Positions 7,770 to 17,364 of a DNA stretch of 64,000 nt are shown piece after piece (positions within the stretch are counted from its first letter, which is position 1; every line of letters begins with the position of its first letter). The notes below the pieces were generated by a model. It made no database searches, was not told the DNA's origin, and saw only the letters and a list, made by a program, of their open reading frames with translations. Source of the DNA: Acidobacteriaceae bacterium (GTDB lineage Bacteria; Acidobacteriota; Terriglobia; Terriglobales; Acidobacteriaceae); the NCBI GenBank assembly GCA_028283625.1, contig JAPWKG010000010.1, forward strand, positions 64,096-128,095, read 5' to 3'. The position numbers and the translations under genes are program-made.

Positions 7770-8531
7770 CTATTCCACGCTGCCTGCCACCAGAAGCTGG
7801 TTGTCGACGCTAAAGACTCCCCCCACGCCGTTGGCACGGATACCAGCGATGTCGCGATCAGCCTTGGAGTCGACCGAGCCCACCAGAATGACGTGTCCAC
7901 TCTTTACCAGGATCCGGATCGGCTTGGCGGGATCGATCGCGTATCGATTGAGCTGCGCCGCGCCATAGATGGCCTGGGCAAGACGCCGACGCAAACCATC
8001 ATCCATCGGAGACGGAGGGCCAACCTCGATATGATCGACCAGTCCGCGCACGCCGCGCTCAGAGACGATCAGCGCAATCGCCGCATTCTTGTCCGCGGGG
8101 TTCACAACGAAGCCCCCCACCGTCACCACGCCCTGCTGAACGTTCAGCGTGAGCGCGTTGAACATGTTCGACCAATACCCTACGCGGAAGTAGACCAGCT
8201 GCTTGCCGAGCTTGGCCTGAAGATCGGCATCGCTGACGGGCTTACCGTCTTCGATGGTGATCTGGTTGGTTACGGAGGAAACGCCTGGGACCTTCGCCAC
8301 ACGCTTCTCTGCGTCCTGGCTGTCATAAAACATGCCTACGTTGCCGGTGAGCGTTGCTACACCATTTTGCACGCTTACCTGCACATGAGAAAACTTCTTG
8401 CCCTTCAGCTCTTTCTGCGCCACAGCGGTGAGATCGCTCTGCGCGAAGGACACCGCAGGGATTGCGAGCATACCGCCCATTACGGCGCCGGAAAGCAGCG
8501 CCCCAAGAAAAACATGCCGTGCGATCTTCAT
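7770..8531 (-). CDS. Periplasmic protein with three BON domains
   Basis: 253 residues with a signal peptide (residues 1-30, ending VSFAQ). Three BON-type repeats follow, roughly 33-95, 103-165 and 180-250. Each shows the beta-strand pattern around G-x-V-x-L-x-G-x-V (GVATLTGNV, GVVTVGGFV, GHVILVGSV). BON domains bind phospholipid or other envelope surfaces, as in OsmY and DolP. The gene lies 38 nt downstream of tamB on the same strand, so it may be the last gene of the outer-membrane assembly operon. An envelope lipid-homeostasis role is inferred. Confidence 0.85.
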   Translation of the reverse strand: MKIARHVFLGALLSGAVMGGMLAIPAVSFAQSDLTAVAQKELKGKKFSHVQVSVQNGVATLTGNVGMFYDSQDAEKRVAKVPGVSSVTNQITIEDGKPVSDADLQAKLGKQLVYFRVGYWSNMFNALTLNVQQGVVTVGGFVVNPADKNAAIALIVSERGVRGLVDHIEVGPPSPMDDGLRRRLAQAIYGAAQLNRYAIDPAKPIRILVKSGHVILVGSVDSKADRDIAGIRANGVGGVFSVDNQLLVAGSVE

Positions 8532-8569
8532 CGTAGAACGTCCCCTCTCGGCTACTGTGTTCCAGTGCC

Positions 8570-11500
8570 TTACTTATACCGTTTCCGAAGCTTATAGACG
8601 ATCGAAAACACGCCGGATTCATCGCGTGTTGCGACGACTGAAACATTATCCGTGAGCTGATACTGCACCTGAATCAACTGCTGCGCGCTTTGGTTGATGT
8701 TCGTGGCAAAGACCAGCGTCAGCTGCTTGGACAAAGGCTCTTCCACCGTGATGCGCGCTGACGAGTTACCGAGCGTACCGACAAAGGCCGGATCAATCTT
8801 CACCGAGCCTCCTCCGAAGAGCTTGTTCACACGACTGGAAACCGTCGAGTTCAACGCTCCACCCAATACCGCGCTGGAGGTGGGGTCTGTACCGGCCTGC
8901 TGCTGTTGCTGAGTGTTCAGCGCAGCTTCTTCCTGGGTGCGGCCGAGCGCGAGCAGGTTGAAGATATCGGCCTCTGTCAAAGGCGGGGAGGAACGATAGG
9001 TCGGCGTCAGATTCGTCATGGTGCCATGGACGCCTATGGTGATGTCGTAGTTCTCTACGCGTGTGGAGACATCCAGATCAATCAATGGATCGATGCGTAC
9101 CGGGTTCGAGAAGTAGATTGTGCCGCGGTCAAGTGAGTACTTGGTTCCGGCGAAGGTTGCGCTGCCGTCGGTGATCGTAATGCGCCCAAGGATGCTGGGC
9201 ACCGCAACCGTGCCGCGAATGTTCAGATCGACCGAGCCGGCGAGCTTCGCGTAAGAGTTCTGGAAGTCCAGCTGTGGCGAACTGGAGACATGCACGTTCA
9301 AACGAACCTTGTTGGATGGCGCCGTCGGGTCCGGCGGCAGCTGCACACCTCCTGCGCCGGCAAACGCAGCAAAGTCAACGTCAGCCCCTATGCTGAAACG
9401 CGTGATCAGTACATCCCCGCTCAGCATGAGCGAGTTCAGATTCCCCTGCAACTTCAGCTTGCTGTTTGCTGTAGCGCTAAGACCGGCGTAACGAACTCGC
9501 ATGGTGTCTGACTGAAGGCTGAGATCGGCAAAGAGCCCACGGTTGTAGAGGATGGATCCGCCCAAGGAGATCTTGCCCCCGCCGGAAACAGCCGTCAGAT
9601 GATCCACATTGAGCCTGTCTTCGTTGAAAACCATGGTGCCGTTCATCTGGCTTAGACCGTTCGGGATTCCATCCATGGCCAGATTCACATTGTTGAATCG
9701 GATATTGCCGGTGAGCCCTGGCTTCTTCCATCGGCCGCTGGCAGCAACCTCGAAGGTCAGCCTTCCCGAAGCGATGTAATCCGGATCGAACAGATGCACG
9801 AGCCCCATGTTCAAATAGCCAGCCGCCTTCGCTTTCAGTGCACCGCCATTGGGATCGTTATCGCCGAAGATCTTCATCGATCCGCTGGCCTGCATATCCG
9901 TATCCGGACCCGCAATGTGTAGCGTATCAACCGTAAGCGTTCCAGCACGAAGCGATGCATGGACATGCTCCGGAGTGGAAAGCTGTACGCCTTCAATATT
10001 CATCTGGCACTGCGTAAGCTCAGCGCTGCCGATCAGCTGCTCGGGTTGATTCAACGGACCCGAGACCTTTACCACACCGTCAATCTTCGACGAAGCCTTG
10101 ACCGTTCCAGGAGCAAAGGTAGAGAGGATGTTGGCTGCATCCAGATTGCTCAGCGCTACCTGAGCCTCCGTTTGATAGTTGCCCAGCAGCGATGTCGTTC
10201 CGGTGGCTGCGAGCTGCGCTCCGAGCGAGGTTGCATTCAACTGGTAGTGCACCGTCGATCCCACGCTGCTGGCTGTGACCGTTGCCTCTCCAACGCTCTT
10301 ACCCTGCACCTGAACCTGCGCCAGCTTTAGATTCGCATCCAGATGAGGCTCGGTCAGAGAGCCATCCGCATTCACGCGGAAGCTCAGCAGGCCATCGATC
10401 TGCGGGCTGGCTTTCTGCACCAGATCAAATTTCGAGAGCTTCAGGTTGTTGCCCAGCAAATACGCTTTCACATGCCTGGATTGCAGGTTGTACCCCGCAG
10501 TGCCCACCACCTGCATGTCGTGCGCCTGTACGATGAGCTTTGTCGCATCAATCTGCTGCCCGTTGAGCGCAAAGTCCACATTCACCTGCTGGTAGCTCTC
10601 GCCATACGCCGAACCGCCCAGAAGATGCACGTTGCCCGTACCGTGGAAGTCCTGCATCTGGCCGGAAACGTGTGCGTTCAGATTGATGATGCCGGTAACT
10701 GGAACCTTTTCACGTTGCCCCGCCATCTCCAAAGCGTCTTCAATCTTCGCGTTGGCCAGTTTAATGTCGAGGTTGGCATTGATCTGGTCATCCCAGCTAT
10801 AGGACGCTACACCACGACGCGAAACGCTGCGATGCGGAGCTACCGTGCCTGCCACGTTGAGCACCGCAGTGTTGCGCCGGATCGTTGAGGAAGCAACAGC
10901 TACACCCGCATCCGGCGAGTACTCCGCCTCGGCATCGATCGAGTCGATGAGAATATTGCCGGTTGGCCCCAGGTTCAAGGCCAGCGACTGCGCGTCCAAA
11001 TGCCCCTTGAGATCCAGATTGCGAACCGCGCCCTTCGCGCTGCCCGTAAAGTTCAACTGCCCGTGCAAAGTAACAGGGACCGCAGCAACGCCTTTTTTCC
11101 CATTGGCCTGAAGCCCAAGCGTGCGGAAGAGCTGATCAAACTCACCAAGATCATGCGCCTGCAGACCAACCTGCAGATTCGTCAACCGGTCTCCAACCGC
11201 CACACCCAGCACACCGTTAGCGTCCAGCCTGGTTTGCGGCGTTTGCACGTTCAACTGCTGGATGCGAACGATCTCGGCTCCGCCGTCATAGTGGGCAAGT
11301 ACCACACCATCCAACGGCAGGTTGGAGGGATAGCCACGCTCGCGACGTCCCGTTGGGCGCAGCCCAAGCTTGGCTTCTACCTGTACTGAATCTCCAATAT
11401 TGGTTACCGGCCCGCCCCACTCCACCGTAACCGGCCCATTAATGGAGGTGTCGAAACCAAGATCGCCATAATGCTCCGGCGCCACGATCTCCATGATGGT

Positions 11501-12955
11501 CCGCAGCGAGATATCGGCAACCGTAACGGAGATGTATGCGTGCGCGTGATTGACCGGCTGCTTTGTCAGCGCCATGGACTGCACTGGCGGCTTGGCGTTG
11601 ATTCCCGTAGCGGTTGTGTTCGCGGTCTTGGCGGCAGCAACTGCGGTTGCAGAAGCCGCCGGCGCATCGGCTGGAACCTCTCCAAGCCAGTTTTCAATCT
11701 TCATGCCACCTTCAATACGACCGCCTCCGGGAAGCGTGCTGGTGATGGTCGTGAAGAGCAGCTCTGCAGGAGTAACGCGCAGCTCCGAGGAAAGATCCAC
11801 ATCGTGAACACGTACCTCGGGGATGCGATACGTTACCCCTTTCGCCTTCACATGCCCCTGTAAGAGATACCCACTCTTGCAGTCAGGCGAAGGAGGCAAC
11901 ATCTCAAGATCCGGCTGTACGGGCTTCTTCTTTTTGCGCTGCCAGAAGTGATGCTTCTGTGCGACCTCAGGCTCCACGGTGCAGTTACGCCCATGCATGT
12001 CCAGGCTGGCCACACCGGCGTAGAAGCCAGGAAGGTTTGCCAGCATGCCGAGCTGCTTCAGCTCCACGCCGCCTTCCAGATCCATCTGCCACTCCGGCCG
12101 ATTGAAGTGCTCGACCTTGCCTCGGGCACTCAGGTGCGTCTTCTCCCCAGTTGCAAAGTCAAAGCTGTCCAGCGACATCATGTCGCGTCCGATCTGCGCG
12201 GTGAGATGAATCTTCGATTGCACCTCCGGCTGTGGACCGAGCTTAGTACGCAGATCGGCGAGATCAATCATCGCGCCATAACGATCCGTTGCAGGCAGGT
12301 AACGCACCTGGGCATTCAGATCGTTGGCAGCAAGGTCGAACGGAACCGCTTTATCGTTGAGGACAAACAGTCCCTGTGCCAACTCCACATCGCGAGCCTG
12401 CAGATCGAGCAGCGTATTTTGAAGAGGCTCCGTGCTTGTAGAAGGTTTGCGCGGCAACGGTTGGTTGGTGTTCCCGTTGGCGTCAATCATCAGATGAAAC
12501 TTCGGCTGCTCCACACGCAGGAAGTTCAATCCGATGTGCGACTGCGGCCCTTTGCCTACCGTATGCGAAAGAAACGTATTGATCTTGAGCCGGACGAGAA
12601 TCTTCGCAGCCGAAAGATACGGCAGCTCACTGGCGGCTTCCTTGCCATGAATGATCAGCCCATCTACTTCGATCGCCAGATGCCAGAGGCTGAAATCAAT
12701 GCGCCCCACCTCTACGCGTCCCCCCGTGGAGTCTTCCAGCACCTCAACCACTTCTCGGCCGACACGATGCTGAAAATCCTGCGTGGTGGTGTACCAGTTC
12801 AGACCGAGTAGCAGCAGGCCAATCAGTACCAGCAACGACAGCACCGTCCAGCCCACGGCACGAAAGAAACGCTTGTGCAGCGGTAGCTGTGCGATCTGCA
12901 CCAGAATCTCGTCTTCAATCTCCTCACGCAGAGGGACCTTGCGCTCATCGCTCAT
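8570..12955 (-). CDS. tamB: Translocation and assembly module protein TamB
   Basis: 1461 residues: a cytoplasmic N-terminus, a single membrane helix (about 33-53), then a very long periplasmic repetitive beta-rich stretch. It ends in the DUF490/TamB C-terminal domain (about 1130-1461, with TDNVSVVATRDESGVFSIVYKLRKRYK at the end split over the last strands). TamB-type proteins are AsmA-like bridges between the membranes that work with a TamA or BamA partner in outer-membrane protein or phospholipid transport. Its ATG overlaps the stop of the SurA-like gene by 4 bp, so translation is coupled. A BamA-like gene heads the operon. Pro/Ala-rich linkers occur near residues 430-460. Confidence 0.9.
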   Translation of the reverse strand: MSDERKVPLREEIEDEILVQIAQLPLHKRFFRAVGWTVLSLLVLIGLLLLGLNWYTTTQDFQHRVGREVVEVLEDSTGGRVEVGRIDFSLWHLAIEVDGLIIHGKEAASELPYLSAAKILVRLKINTFLSHTVGKGPQSHIGLNFLRVEQPKFHLMIDANGNTNQPLPRKPSTSTEPLQNTLLDLQARDVELAQGLFVLNDKAVPFDLAANDLNAQVRYLPATDRYGAMIDLADLRTKLGPQPEVQSKIHLTAQIGRDMMSLDSFDFATGEKTHLSARGKVEHFNRPEWQMDLEGGVELKQLGMLANLPGFYAGVASLDMHGRNCTVEPEVAQKHHFWQRKKKKPVQPDLEMLPPSPDCKSGYLLQGHVKAKGVTYRIPEVRVHDVDLSSELRVTPAELLFTTITSTLPGGGRIEGGMKIENWLGEVPADAPAASATAVAAAKTANTTATGINAKPPVQSMALTKQPVNHAHAYISVTVADISLRTIMEIVAPEHYGDLGFDTSINGPVTVEWGGPVTNIGDSVQVEAKLGLRPTGRRERGYPSNLPLDGVVLAHYDGGAEIVRIQQLNVQTPQTRLDANGVLGVAVGDRLTNLQVGLQAHDLGEFDQLFRTLGLQANGKKGVAAVPVTLHGQLNFTGSAKGAVRNLDLKGHLDAQSLALNLGPTGNILIDSIDAEAEYSPDAGVAVASSTIRRNTAVLNVAGTVAPHRSVSRRGVASYSWDDQINANLDIKLANAKIEDALEMAGQREKVPVTGIINLNAHVSGQMQDFHGTGNVHLLGGSAYGESYQQVNVDFALNGQQIDATKLIVQAHDMQVVGTAGYNLQSRHVKAYLLGNNLKLSKFDLVQKASPQIDGLLSFRVNADGSLTEPHLDANLKLAQVQVQGKSVGEATVTASSVGSTVHYQLNATSLGAQLAATGTTSLLGNYQTEAQVALSNLDAANILSTFAPGTVKASSKIDGVVKVSGPLNQPEQLIGSAELTQCQMNIEGVQLSTPEHVHASLRAGTLTVDTLHIAGPDTDMQASGSMKIFGDNDPNGGALKAKAAGYLNMGLVHLFDPDYIASGRLTFEVAASGRWKKPGLTGNIRFNNVNLAMDGIPNGLSQMNGTMVFNEDRLNVDHLTAVSGGGKISLGGSILYNRGLFADLSLQSDTMRVRYAGLSATANSKLKLQGNLNSLMLSGDVLITRFSIGADVDFAAFAGAGGVQLPPDPTAPSNKVRLNVHVSSSPQLDFQNSYAKLAGSVDLNIRGTVAVPSILGRITITDGSATFAGTKYSLDRGTIYFSNPVRIDPLIDLDVSTRVENYDITIGVHGTMTNLTPTYRSSPPLTEADIFNLLALGRTQEEAALNTQQQQQAGTDPTSSAVLGGALNSTVSSRVNKLFGGGSVKIDPAFVGTLGNSSARITVEEPLSKQLTLVFATNINQSAQQLIQVQYQLTDNVSVVATRDESGVFSIVYKLRKRYK

Positions 12956-13728
12956 GGCGCAGCCTCCTCAGGGTGCAGCACAACAACCTGCCCTTGCGCT
13001 CGCAAATTATTCAGCCAGTCACCCAGCAGATTAGTCACCTGTTGCTCCAGCAGAACCTCCTGGATACGATCCTTAACCGCGTCCAGGCTCGGCGGCTTGA
13101 CTCCCTGCACTGTGAACTGAGGAACGAAGCTGATCTCGTAAAAGTTCTCGATCTCGGTGTCCGAAATATGAATGCCCTGCCGGAAGCGCTCTTCGATAAA
13201 TGTCATCGTCTGCATGCGAAGCCGCCAGCGTTCGCGGATCGCCTCTTCCGTAAAACCGAAGTGATCCAGCATCTTCTCCCATCCGCCTTGCGTTTCACAG
13301 TGAAACCGCGCGCAGACCGGGAGGTTTTTCTTCAACCCGTCGATGCCCTTCTGCAACTGCTCATCGCTTACATCCGTTTCCGGTTGAAGACGTGCCTGCT
13401 GCAGCAAAAGGTCGCGGTTGATCAACCGCTCGATCAGCTGCTCTCGCGTCATCTTTTCTTTGGAATCAATCTGCAGCATCTCTTCGAAACGATCTTCGGC
13501 GTTCACATCGGAGTCGAGAATAAGGTCACCGTTCACGATCGCCACAATGCGATCGAGCTTTTCCCCTGGAACCGCAGGCATGACCGGAGGCGTATCGGGC
13601 CGCAGCACCGTCGTCGTGGTCTGCGGAGAAGACACGCCTGCAACGACTCCTGTCTGCGCATGCACGCAGGGCAGCGGCAGCAACGTGCCGACCGCCAGCA
13701 GTACGAGTTGGAGATGCGTCTTCATCAT
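12952..13728 (-). CDS. SurA-like periplasmic chaperone lacking a PPIase domain
   Basis: 258 residues with a signal peptide (about 1-24). The SurA N-terminal fold follows from about residue 55, with LDRIVAIVNGDLILDSDV, the hallmark of SurA/PpiD-type proteins, then LIERLINRDLLLQQA and a long helical region to residue 200. No parvulin rotamase domain follows; the protein ends in about 40 residues of helical tail. It is therefore probably a chaperone-only SurA relative for nascent outer-membrane proteins. It sits 8 nt after the BamA-like gene and overlaps tamB by 4 bp, so it belongs to one operon with both. Confidence 0.82.
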   Translation of the reverse strand: MMKTHLQLVLLAVGTLLPLPCVHAQTGVVAGVSSPQTTTTVLRPDTPPVMPAVPGEKLDRIVAIVNGDLILDSDVNAEDRFEEMLQIDSKEKMTREQLIERLINRDLLLQQARLQPETDVSDEQLQKGIDGLKKNLPVCARFHCETQGGWEKMLDHFGFTEEAIRERWRLRMQTMTFIEERFRQGIHISDTEIENFYEISFVPQFTVQGVKPPSLDAVKDRIQEVLLEQQVTNLLGDWLNNLRAQGQVVVLHPEEAAP

Positions 13729-13736
13729 GATTCCGC

Positions 13737-16700
13737 TTAGAACGCTTGTCCGATGGAGAAGAAGAAGTTGAAGTGGCCACCGTGCCCAACATAAGGCAGG
13801 GCCGAGGTGTAGTCGGTAAAGACTGGATAAACCGGGGGATTCAGGTTATAGCTGAAGTCCAGACGAATCGGACCCACCGGTGTTTTGTACCGCGCGCCCA
13901 CGCCCACTGCGTGCGAGTAGTAATTGAATGAGCAGGTACCGGTGAACTTTCCGTAGTAATCCGAGTTGGAGTCAGAACCGGTGTTGGGTGGAGCGCTCAC
14001 GTTACTGCACGTCTGCTCATTGGGCTGGTGAAAGTGCTTAATGCTCGTGAACATATCGCTCGGATAACGGAAGACGTTGCCCATGTCATGGAAGAGCACG
14101 AAAGAAACGCTCTGGCCGACGACAGGCAGCGACGGAGGGGGCATACGAAGCTCAAAGCTGTTCACGACAACCGCGGAACCACCCACAGGGTAGCCGGTAG
14201 TAAGGTCGCGTGGGCCAGCGTTGTTGATGCCAAAGCCGCGATGCGATGTCGCGCCGCCGGCATACAAGCGCTCCGGCAACGGGATGGGATTGCAACTCGC
14301 GTTCGTATAGAGCAGGCTTCCTTCGCAATTCACAATCCCCAGTGAATCCTCAGCGGAGCTGGAGGTGTTGCCTACTGTATTTTCAAAGCCCACGCGCGTA
14401 TTGCGCGCAAAAACATACTTGCTCTTTCCAAACTGATAGTAGGTGGAGTAGTTGAACTCGGTCCGGCTGAATTCAGTCTTGGCGCCGAACTTTGCACTTG
14501 AGAAAAACTCAGAGACCGAGAAGTAACGTCCTCGAACTGCATCCAGAGGACTGGGATCGCGCGTGTCATGGAACCAGGTGAACGCAGGACCGCCAACGGT
14601 TACAGGCTCAGAAAACTGTGCAACGAGGTTCGGAGTAATTTCCAGGCTGTTCTTATCTACGCGAACACGGCGGTATTGGAAGTCGTAGATAAATGTGTCG
14701 GCTTTCTTATACTTCTGCGAAACGCGAACGTCGCCTTGCAGTGTCTCCGCCTGAAAGGTCGTAATGTTCTGCACGTTGGAGTAGCCACCGCTGACCGCAG
14801 CCGTAAGAGAGCGCTTGCCGAGCCACTGCGGCGTAGTCAGGCTCAGCGTCGCGACCTGCTCCAGCAAGCCATAGGTGGTGTGCAGCGTAATAGACTTCTG
14901 CGTGCCAAAGAGATTGATACGGGAGACATCGAGCGACACACGCGGGCTTACGCCAGCGTTGCCGTTCTGTGCAGCGGTAATGCGTTGGCCGGTCTGCTGC
15001 GGTCCGAAGGATGGCTGCCCGGTTTGGGCTTCGAAGCCGAAGCCATAGGTCACATCCCAGCGCTTGGCTTCCGTCATCTGAACAAGCACGTTCTTTTCCA
15101 GCGCATGGCCGGAGGGATTCTGCACCGCGGTATTGACCTCGTTGAACAGGGCCAGGTTGTAGAGGTTACGCTGCGTTTGCAGCAGCGCAGCCTGATCCAG
15201 TGGATCGCCCGCATGCACCATCACCTGACTCTTGGCCAGGTTGGGCTTGGTATTCACAATGCCCGAGAGCAGCACCTTGTCGATGAAGACCTGACGGCCC
15301 TCATGCAGAGCAATCGTGACATCCGTTGCAGCCGGGTTCTGCGTTTCGACTGTCTGCTCGAACTCGATGCGCGCGTGGTCGAAACCGTGAGCGACGTACC
15401 AGCCCAGCACTACGTCGCGATCGCTCGACAACGTAATCAGTGAGAAAGGCTGTCCCTTCTCCGCGCTGAGCAGGGACTGAATCATCTCCTGACGCGAAGG
15501 ATCTACCCCCGAGAGCCTGATCGCACCGAATTTCTGTTGAGGCCCTTCTTCGATCTTGTAATGAACATGGATCTCAGCGGCCTTGAGATCTTTTCCATCA
15601 GCAGCCTTATCCACGCCCTGCACGGTGGAACTCACCTTGACGTGCGTAAAGCCACTGGCACGATACAGCGCTTCGATTGAGGCGACATCGCTGCTGACAA
15701 GCTGCGCGGAGTACACGCCGGAAGGCTGATACAGATCAGCCTTTTTGACCCGCAACCGCTCCTGAATCGTATCCGTGTCGAAGTACCGGTTGCCCTCGAT
15801 CCGGACCTCGGTCACCTTATGTTTTCTGCCCGCGTTCACGGTGTACTCGACGACTTCGTTGCCGCTCCCCTCTCCGGTGCGCTTCACGGAATCGGTGGCA
15901 TCGAAGTAACCGCGCTGCTGCATGTAATCCCGCAGATTGAACGCGCCTTCGTTCATCAGGTCAATATCGACCGTGCCTTCGGCATAGATAGGAATCAACA
16001 GCTTCTGGCGTGACTTGGAGATCTTTGCTCCGTTGATGATGACCTTGACGATCGGCCCCTGATCGGCATGAAAGTTGTAATCGAGCTGCTTACGATCCGA
16101 GGCATACGTCTTGCTCTGCAGGCTGATCGTTCCTTCCAGCCGGTCACGCTTTTCGTAGTATCCGCGCACGCCGCTCAAAGCGCTGGTCGTGGTATCGCGA
16201 CCGGAGTGAGGGGTGCAGGCACGGTTGAACCAGACCACAAAACGCGAGCAGTCCATCGACGCTCGCTTCCGGAACTCCTCCACGGAAATTCCTGGGTCAT
16301 TGCCCTGCACGACCACCTTCCCGACTCGTGCCTGCGGGCCGGTGTTGATGGCAAAAGAGGCATTTACCTGCTGGTTCTGCTTATCGGTCGTGGTGCGCAC
16401 GTCGATGCGAGGCTCAAAGTAACCGTTATCCGCCAGCGACGATTTGATCCCCTCAACCGCTGCCGGGATCTGCGACTCCGTATACGGGGCTCCGGGATCG
16501 AGCCGCGTGGCAAACTCCTGCAGCGATGCCAGACGGTCCTGCTCAATGCCGTCGATCTCGACCCGTCCAACGTAGAAACGAGGAGCCCCGGCGTAGATCA
16601 GCGTAACTCCTTCCGCGGAATCCACTCCGTTGACGCTGATATCGCGGTAACGCCCACTCTGGAAGAGGCGCTGAATGTCGGCACGAACCTTTTCCGGGTC

Positions 16701-17123
16701 AAGCGGCTCGCCAGCTTTCTGCTCCAGCAGAGTAAGAATCTTGTCCTGCGTCTCGAAGGTCACCCCTTCAAACTGAATGGCCACCACATGCTTGCCGCGC
16801 TCCGACCAGATACTGGTCTGTAGCGCGGGCAAGACGTTGGAGACCGCAGAGGTGGTCGAGGAACTTTCCGCCTGCGCCACAACGCCTGCCGTCGTCTCCG
16901 TCTCGGTCGGTTTTTCCGTCTTCGGGATCTTGTCCTGCTGCGGCGTGGGCCTCAGCACAAACTTACCCAGCTCCGGGGGAGTCATCATCTCGTCCTGCGG
17001 TGGACGCACGGAGGACTGCGCGGACAGATGTCCGCACAGCAGCAGCAAGCACAACGCCGCGCCGGCAAAAGCAATTCGCTGCCTTGCTTCGCCAAGCCTT
17101 ACGCGCCCACGTTGGCGAATCAT
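13737..17123 (-). CDS. BamA/TamA-like Omp85 outer-membrane protein with seven POTRA domains
   Basis: 1128 residues from the ATG at 17123. A GTG at 17177 would extend it by 18 residues but disrupt the signal peptide. A basic n-region and a hydrophobic core end at HLSAQ (about 36). Seven POTRA-like repeats are suggested by recurring beta starts: VVAIQFEGV, VGRVEIDGI, VGKVVVQGN, VKVIINGA, VTEVRIEGN, FGAIRLSGV and IDKVLLSGI. A C-terminal Omp85 beta-barrel of about 400 residues ends in the terminal Phe (SIGQAF) needed for outer-membrane insertion. It inserts beta-barrel proteins or acts as the TamA partner. It heads the operon with the SurA-like and TamB genes. Seven POTRAs exceeds the five of E. 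coli BamA and three of TamA. Confidence 0.88.
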   Translation of the reverse strand: MIRQRGRVRLGEARQRIAFAGAALCLLLLCGHLSAQSSVRPPQDEMMTPPELGKFVLRPTPQQDKIPKTEKPTETETTAGVVAQAESSSTTSAVSNVLPALQTSIWSERGKHVVAIQFEGVTFETQDKILTLLEQKAGEPLDPEKVRADIQRLFQSGRYRDISVNGVDSAEGVTLIYAGAPRFYVGRVEIDGIEQDRLASLQEFATRLDPGAPYTESQIPAAVEGIKSSLADNGYFEPRIDVRTTTDKQNQQVNASFAINTGPQARVGKVVVQGNDPGISVEEFRKRASMDCSRFVVWFNRACTPHSGRDTTTSALSGVRGYYEKRDRLEGTISLQSKTYASDRKQLDYNFHADQGPIVKVIINGAKISKSRQKLLIPIYAEGTVDIDLMNEGAFNLRDYMQQRGYFDATDSVKRTGEGSGNEVVEYTVNAGRKHKVTEVRIEGNRYFDTDTIQERLRVKKADLYQPSGVYSAQLVSSDVASIEALYRASGFTHVKVSSTVQGVDKAADGKDLKAAEIHVHYKIEEGPQQKFGAIRLSGVDPSRQEMIQSLLSAEKGQPFSLITLSSDRDVVLGWYVAHGFDHARIEFEQTVETQNPAATDVTIALHEGRQVFIDKVLLSGIVNTKPNLAKSQVMVHAGDPLDQAALLQTQRNLYNLALFNEVNTAVQNPSGHALEKNVLVQMTEAKRWDVTYGFGFEAQTGQPSFGPQQTGQRITAAQNGNAGVSPRVSLDVSRINLFGTQKSITLHTTYGLLEQVATLSLTTPQWLGKRSLTAAVSGGYSNVQNITTFQAETLQGDVRVSQKYKKADTFIYDFQYRRVRVDKNSLEITPNLVAQFSEPVTVGGPAFTWFHDTRDPSPLDAVRGRYFSVSEFFSSAKFGAKTEFSRTEFNYSTYYQFGKSKYVFARNTRVGFENTVGNTSSSAEDSLGIVNCEGSLLYTNASCNPIPLPERLYAGGATSHRGFGINNAGPRDLTTGYPVGGSAVVVNSFELRMPPPSLPVVGQSVSFVLFHDMGNVFRYPSDMFTSIKHFHQPNEQTCSNVSAPPNTGSDSNSDYYGKFTGTCSFNYYSHAVGVGARYKTPVGPIRLDFSYNLNPPVYPVFTDYTSALPYVGHGGHFNFFFSIGQAF

Positions 17124-17364
17124 AGCTAGACCCACCCCGACTTCGACTCCTCTGACTCCCAATCGTCTCGCATCCACCTGGTTTCGGAGCCGCTCTTGCC
17201 CGGTGCCTCTTGCTCTTCAGACTGCGTCGCCGCTCGCGAAGGATTGGCCGCAAACACGAAGAGGGATTGCTGATATGGATGCAAGAGAATTCTACCGGGC
17301 TGCCAGCCGCCTGGTGACGGGTTTTGCAAGGGAGGAACCGTGCGTCCGTATACTTTCTATCAGG

